From Micrasema longulum (lineage: Eukaryota > Arthropoda > Insecta > Trichoptera > Brachycentridae), in assembly GCA_022494885.1 (NCBI GenBank), contig JAGVSM010000809.1, positions 62,001-126,000 of the forward strand: 64,000 bases of DNA, given 5' to 3'. Shown one piece after another: positions 59,536 through 64,000 of the stretch. The notes beneath the pieces were generated by a model, which was not told the DNA's origin, ran no database searches, and saw only the letters and a program-made list of their open reading frames with translations. The position numbers and the translations under genes were made by a program. Position 1 is the first letter of the stretch; each line of letters opens with the position of its first letter.

Positions 59536-61094
59536 ATGTTTTTAAATGTTTTTCCTCAAAGTAAATGCTGAAACAACAAATAATCTAATGGTCTCTTTCT
59601 TTTGGAAATAAATATTTTTGTATCGTTTTTCAATTTTGTAAATCTACTTAAGATAAATTTTTGTTTAGAATCAATCTTTTCAACTCCGTATAATATTTAT
59701 TGGTCCGAAAACGCCCGTTAGAGTGTGAAACCGCTAATTAGTCAAATAAATAAGTGAAAGTGAATGAAGTGTTTTAATTTATTACTTATGTAAAAATACA
59801 AATAATGGGCATAGACGGAAACATGACCAGCCAAAAATAGGTGATAAGCTCTATTGATTCCAAGGTTCATTCATTCTCCAATATTCCCTCATCTCGGTTG
59901 AGATAACTATCACTGATATTAATTTCAATTTTGTTGAGTTAATAAATAACATTTATTTTAAATACCTGTTTTTAAATTTTATCTTAAAATTTCTGGATTG
60001 AAACTAAATTAACCTACCTCGTCAAAATACATTTAAAGTCATTGACGTTTCTTTAATATTTCGTTCTTTCAAAATTTCTGATAAGATATATATTTATTTA
60101 CGTAATTTCCTAGTCTTGTAAACAAAAGTGTTTACACTCGTAAAACTGTAAAGTTTAACTTGATTAAAATTTCAAAAAAACAACGTGATACGTATAATTT
60201 GTTAAGTATTTGTTCTTTTGTAAAGTTCGAAGCAAAGAGCTTAAAGTTAATTTTCATCAGAATAGATTAAGCACGAATATAGAACAAAGAAAGTTATGTT
60301 TTAGGGTTCAGAAACTGGAAACTTAATTCTGTGATATATTGGGGTTTGTTAAGAGGAAAACTTCCGTACCTATTTTCACGTGTATACAAACATGAATTTG
60401 AACTTTAGTTTTATAGCATTTTCAATTATGTTATATTACAAATTTGAAATACCTAAAACACAAAATTATGTAATAAACTCTTAATGATGTTCAAAACATA
60501 AAACAATATTTCAAACTTAAAATTATGTTTCAAACTCGAAATAATATTCAAAGGAAAAACGATATTTTAAACTCAAAATAAATAATGTTTCTAACTCAAA
60601 ATGTTGTGTGTTATTCGTAAAATGTCATATTTTTAAGTCCGAGTAAAAAAAACTATTTTTATTTAATTTTTTTATTATGTCATTATCATTGTAATATTTT
60701 ATTTATTTTTTACGTGTGGAATGATGCGGAGTGGCTATTTCAATGTACGCTTTTCTTCTTCTTTTTTTGACATTGTATTTAGTAATGTATAAAAAACTAT
60801 AATTGGCTTATGATTTTGGTTTATTTGTAAATTTTTATTTTTTGTTGTAATAGCTGTTGTTTTTTATAAGAAATAAAATATTTAAAAAAAAATAAACAAA
60901 TAAGTTTACATAGAATACAACACATGATAAATCTATTTTACTTTTTTTTAACTGATGGTGTACTCCCCAATAATGTTATTGTTTTTAAAAATTGCAGAAA
61001 ATACGCTATAAAAGAGTATCAAATAAATGTGACATTTTTTGTTTATAAATAGCTTTATTTTAAAACATTTTTTCAGCACACTCTTAATAGTTAA
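59536..61094. other. No gene; degenerate tandem block
   Basis: 60430-60605 holds degenerate repeats of TTTCAAACTCAAAATAAT type (60508, 60530, 60568, 60590). 59875-59930 is a weak inverted L-like scrap (ATTCCCTCATCTCGGTTGAG). The rest is AT-rich with poly(A/T) runs. Confidence 0.4.
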
Positions 61095-61375
61095 ACTAGA
61101 AATTATTATGTTGCAAGAGAGAAGAAAAATATATTTGAGAAGGGAATATGTAGGTTTAGTCATTTACAAGGCTTATGACCTGTCTGGTTTAAGTGGCCAC
61201 TTTACACACTGTGTAACATTTTGGCTACGTTTGAACATCCACCATTCCTCAACTCTTATATCTGTTGACTTTTGTGCAATAGAAGAGCCAAAAACTTTAT
61301 CATGTGGGTGAGATTCATACGTTTGAACTAATTCACTTATTAGGCAACGTCTAAAAACAATTTCCAATTTGTATA
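61095..61375 (+). repeat. L repeat, single unit
   Basis: ATGTTGCAAGAGAGAAGAAA, TTTACAAGGCTTATGACCTG, TGGCCACTTTACACACTGTG, ACTCTTATATCTGTTGACTT, AAACTTTATCATGTGGGTGA and TTATTAGGCAACGTCTAAAA. Confidence 0.75.
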
Positions 61376-61444
61376 CTTGATGAGATTATACATGTAGAAA
61401 TGATATTATTACAACTTAAAACATAAAATAAGGTGCAAGTAATT

Positions 61445-61808
61445 ATTGATGATTCAACATCATTTTTTCCACATTCAGTGGTGCAAAGACCACTGCACTG
61501 GTAAATCAAATGCGACATAATCTGATCATCTGTTACATGAAGGTAAGGTGTCAGTCTTGCGCTGATGGTGTCGGTAAAAAAACAATGAAATTCTGCAGTA
61601 CAAAAAATCTTTGAGATCAAAATTTTACGTCCATTTTACCTAGAATCGAGCACAAAACCTCGAGAATGGTAGACCAACACGTCAACATCTTATCTACATA
61701 ACGAGGTAGACTAATTTCCACTCGATTTTCTAGGATTTTTATCCGAGAGCAGCTTTCGAGTCAAAAGCTTCCGTCCAGGGTTCTAGTTTTATTTCACAAA
61801 CAGACCTG
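61445..61808 (-). mobile_element. SINE-B2, full length with leader
   Basis: Tail side: TTCAGTGGTGCAAAGACCAC, TGTTACATGAAGGTAAGGTG. Head side: CCTAGAATCGAGCACAAAAC (minus B-box GTGCTCGATTC), CAACACGTCAACATCTTATC. Leader: TTTCCACTCGATTTTCTAGG, ATCCGAGAGCAGCTTTCGAG, TTTTATTTCACAAACAGACC. The most complete copy of this variant. Confidence 0.75.
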
Positions 61809-62129
61809 GGGCCTTATTCTGGGAAGACATGACCTTTTGTCACCCACTTGAAAAGAGTCGAGGGGTCATGTCGATTGCTTTTTCATAATACTGTTCTTGA
61901 AAACCCTTCGACAATTTAATTACTAAGATTAATGAAAAAGTGGCCTCACTAACAAATACATATTTATCTATGGCTTTCTTGCCTCATTTGAACTTTTATT
62001 GATTCCAGTCCAACTTTATTCTCCGGATATTTTGTGTACGGAGTAAATTATTAAAAAAATAGAAAATGAAAAATTGAATGGAAAAGGCACTGCAATATTT
62101 GTAATTATTATTTGCCTTTGACGTAAAAC
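61809..62129. other. No gene recognised
   Basis: 61830-61870 (AGACATGACCTTTTGTCACC, AGGGGTCATGTCG) has a short inverted pair CATGACC / GGTCATG. Otherwise unassigned. Confidence 0.4.
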
Positions 62130-62287
62130 ACATTTATTTAACAATGTTTTGAGTATATCCAAATGTTTGTAGACATATTGGATTTTCCTCTTTTGGGAGT
62201 TATTAAGATTAAAATTTTTGCAACTAAGAAGGAAAACATTTTTGAGAAGATAATATGGAAGTCTAGGCATTTAAAGGGCTTACTTTT
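62130..62287 (+). repeat. L repeat, 5' half
   Basis: TTAACAATGTTTTGAGTATA, TCCAAATGTTTGTAGACATA, TTGGGAGTTATTAAGATTAA, GAAAACATTTTTGAGAAGAT, AGTCTAGGCATTTAAAGGGC. It stops exactly where a hairpin begins. Confidence 0.7.
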
Positions 62288-62321
62288 GCTCAACTTACCC
62301 CACCCATGGGGCAGGTTGAGC
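62288..62321. repeat. Short hairpin in an L repeat
   Basis: Arms GCTCAACTTACCCCA and TGGGGCAGGTTGAGC (two mismatches, both G-U type in RNA) with a 4-base loop. It replaces the expected L continuation, so it is probably the tip of another small element whose far end was not found. Confidence 0.5.
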
Positions 62322-62544
62322 TGCTTGGAAGTCTTTCACATACATGACAGTACCATCTTAACCAGGATTAAATCGTTGTATTTTCTAAAGACCTTTGGAG
62401 CAACGTAAAGTATCTAACTTTGCGGGAATAAGTTAATCTGATACACCGCCCAAAAATTATGACACATTATATAAACAGTTGCTCAATTAGCCCTGCCTTA
62501 CTTTTTTCCTAGGTTTGATAAAAATAACATTATGATTGAAACCT
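62322..62544. other. Unassigned insert in L repeat
   Basis: No motif recognised; ends where L sequence resumes (GAAACCTTCATGCTCATCGA at about 62538). Confidence 0.35.
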
Positions 62545-63090
62545 TCATGCTCATCGATACGCCATGCGATGAGATTTATCTGACTGAATTATTTTATTTA
62601 CTACGCAACGCCTGAAAACATTTTTCAATTTTTGTAATTATTCTCGAACCAGTTTGCTTTGTCAACGATATTTGAGTCTGTCTAAATGTTTGAAGACAAG
62701 TATTGAATTGTACTCTCTAGGGAGTTAAGGTTTAGATATTTAAACATTAATGGAAAATATTTTAGGTAAAAATGGTAAATGTTACACAGTGTGTATTGTG
62801 TATTTTTTTTTTGATAAACGATCGTTGAAGGCATTTTTATTGAACCGTGAGTTTAAGAAAAAGAAAAACGACAAAAAATATTGATTTTATTTCTTTTTAA
62901 AATCGAAAATTCAAGTGATTGTGTGATCAAGTGAAATTTAAATGTTTTCTGACAAAAAGTGGTGAATATTACACAGTTTGTAAAGTGCCCCCTTAAACCA
63001 GTTATTGACAGGTCATAAGCCCTGTAAATGCCCAGACTTCCATATTCCCTTCTTTAAGGTATTCTTCATCCCTGTTGTAATTTGTTAAAC
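62545..63090. repeat. L repeats, tandem then inverted
   Basis: 62560-62625 is a unit end (CTACGCAACGCCTGAAAACA), 62668-62730 the start of the next unit (GATATTTGAGTCTGTCTAAA, GAATTGTACTCTCTAGGGAG), 62770-62800 and 62955-63090 inverted core and end (GGTGAATATTACACAGTTTG, TGACAGGTCATAAGCCCTGT, AATGCCCAGACTTCCATATT). 62805-62950 separates two pieces of the inverted arm. Confidence 0.65.
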
Positions 63091-63154
63091 AGTATTATTT
63101 GTTAACTATTTTTGTTTCATATTGATCTTATATAATTATTAAGTCGGAATGTTC

Positions 63155-63428
63155 ATTTCATCATTATCATCGTTCCCTTTCCTCACCTAATGGTGCATAG
63201 GGCACTGCATTGTTACATCAATCGCAGCGTATCTTGATGATTTTTGTTACATGAAGGTAAGATGATCAGTATTACGCTTTAGGTACCAGTCCAGGGACTA
63301 TAAAATATTCCAGTGTGAAATCTCCCATTTAAAATAAATATTTCACATCAACCATGTCGGGAATCGAACCCAAGACCTCTTGCATGGTAGGCTAACGCGC
63401 TGACCATTACACCACGAGGCCGACAACC
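63155..63428 (-). mobile_element. SINE-B, full length, best copy
   Basis: Tail CTCACCTAATGGTGCATAGG, TGCATTGTTACATCAATCGC, ATGAAGGTAAGATGATCAGT; body TACCAGTCCAGGGACTATAA, ATTTCACATCAACCATGTCG; head GGAATCGAACCCAAGACCTC (minus B-box GGGTTCGATTCC), GCGCTGACCATTACACCACG, AGGCCGACA. Intact A- and B-box regions. Confidence 0.85.
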
Positions 63429-64000
63429 TAACGCTAACTATTTTTCGTTTCATCAATATCAATATATAGTATAATTATTACGTCAGAATGTTCATTTATG
63501 AACTTTATTTTCATCGTAAAGTTTTATGAACCGACAGCCGCGAAATTCGAAAAGTGGCAACCCCGTATACGAGGAAGCGTTTGTAAAATAAAAAAAGTTG
63601 GTAATGAAAAATATTTTTTCATATATTATGTATGAAATGATCATTATAGCAAGTGGTTAAATATATTACCAAAGATCGTTAAGGGGTTAAGTAGGTGCAT
63701 GAAATCTCAAATGTGAAATTTTTCAATAAAAAAATGTCTCCCCTATTTCGTTTTACTGTTTTTGGAGATCCTCATGACTTTTTACAATGTTTTTTAAAAA
63801 CACATTTTTACAAGACTTTTTTTATTATAATATCCTAAAACATGTTGTTTGATTTAACGAAGTATTTAACTATGCTTTTTCGGATACGATTTTTGTTGTA
63901 TTTTGAGTTTACTAAGCATTTTACTGGGTTTTCGACTATTTTTTTGAAAGCATTTTTTTGTTGTGTTTCTAAGTTTTTTACTTTATTTTCAAAATGTATT
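63429..64000. other. Right edge, no gene recognised
   Basis: AT-rich with poly-T runs; a short GC patch at 63528-63575 (GAACCGACAGCCGCGAAATT). Nothing else supported. Confidence 0.4.

Overview
This window reads as intergenic or intronic DNA from an AT-rich animal genome, most probably an insect; the order is not resolved. The support is indirect: tRNA-headed SINEs, many 5'-truncated non-LTR retrotransposon tails, a piggyBac-type element, MITE-like inverted-repeat elements, Helitron remnants and one spliced host-type coding exon. Nothing prokaryotic (operons, ribosome binding sites, CRISPR, attachment sites) is visible. Nearly all open frames longer than 60 codons are either decayed transposon protein or chance frames in AT-rich or simple-sequence DNA.

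The one stretch I would call a host gene is the terminal coding exon at 53153-52659 on the minus strand. It opens just after a pyrimidine tract and an AG acceptor, starts in phase 0, and encodes the end of a proprotein-convertase (furin/kexin-type) P-domain followed by a long polar tail. No upstream exon was recognised between 53.2 and 64 kb. If the gene is real, the right-hand 10.8 kb is probably intron, and it contains a complete but dead 2.24-kb piggyBac-like element (56442-58685), two inverted-repeat elements, SINEs and LINE tails.

Layout: 0.3-9.5 kb holds LINE tails of several families, the first fold-back 'L' repeat, an inverted-repeat element (family TIR-C) broken by a SINE fragment, and a 44-bp inverted-repeat element. 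10.8-11.6 kb has a TIR-B element beside a CpG-rich tandem block and a near-perfect 83-bp-arm hairpin. 12.3-17.7 kb is a LINE graveyard with a triple nest (an R1-like tail inside a SINE inside an L repeat). 18.4-26.3 kb carries TIR-B copies, one enlarged by a LINE insertion and a poly(A)-tailed insertion. 30.2-32.5 kb has a Tc1/mariner-type transposase scrap, a Helitron helicase relic and a perfect 24-bp inverted repeat 2 kb apart. 32.6-35.1 kb is SINEs plus AT-rich and purine-rich simple sequence. 35.5-45 kb has L repeats, RTE-like and jockey/CR1-like tails. 46.1-47.3 kb is a hAT-like non-autonomous element. 49.6-51.1 kb is an RTE-like tail split by another LINE tail with a duplicated target. 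59-64 kb is L repeats, SINEs and a 44-bp-arm hairpin.

Family names used here are local labels. SINE-A: tRNA-like head with a GGTTCGATTCC B-box and a tail ending in a 'CCTGGCCTGTTGTGGTGC'-type motif. SINE-B and SINE-B2: a shared body and tail with two head variants. SINE-C: a third tRNA-like head with a GGTTCGAACC B-box. L: a roughly 350-bp unit found singly, in direct tandem and as inverted dimers. TIR-B and TIR-C: non-autonomous inverted-repeat elements. All identifications come from reading and translating the sequence, without database searches.
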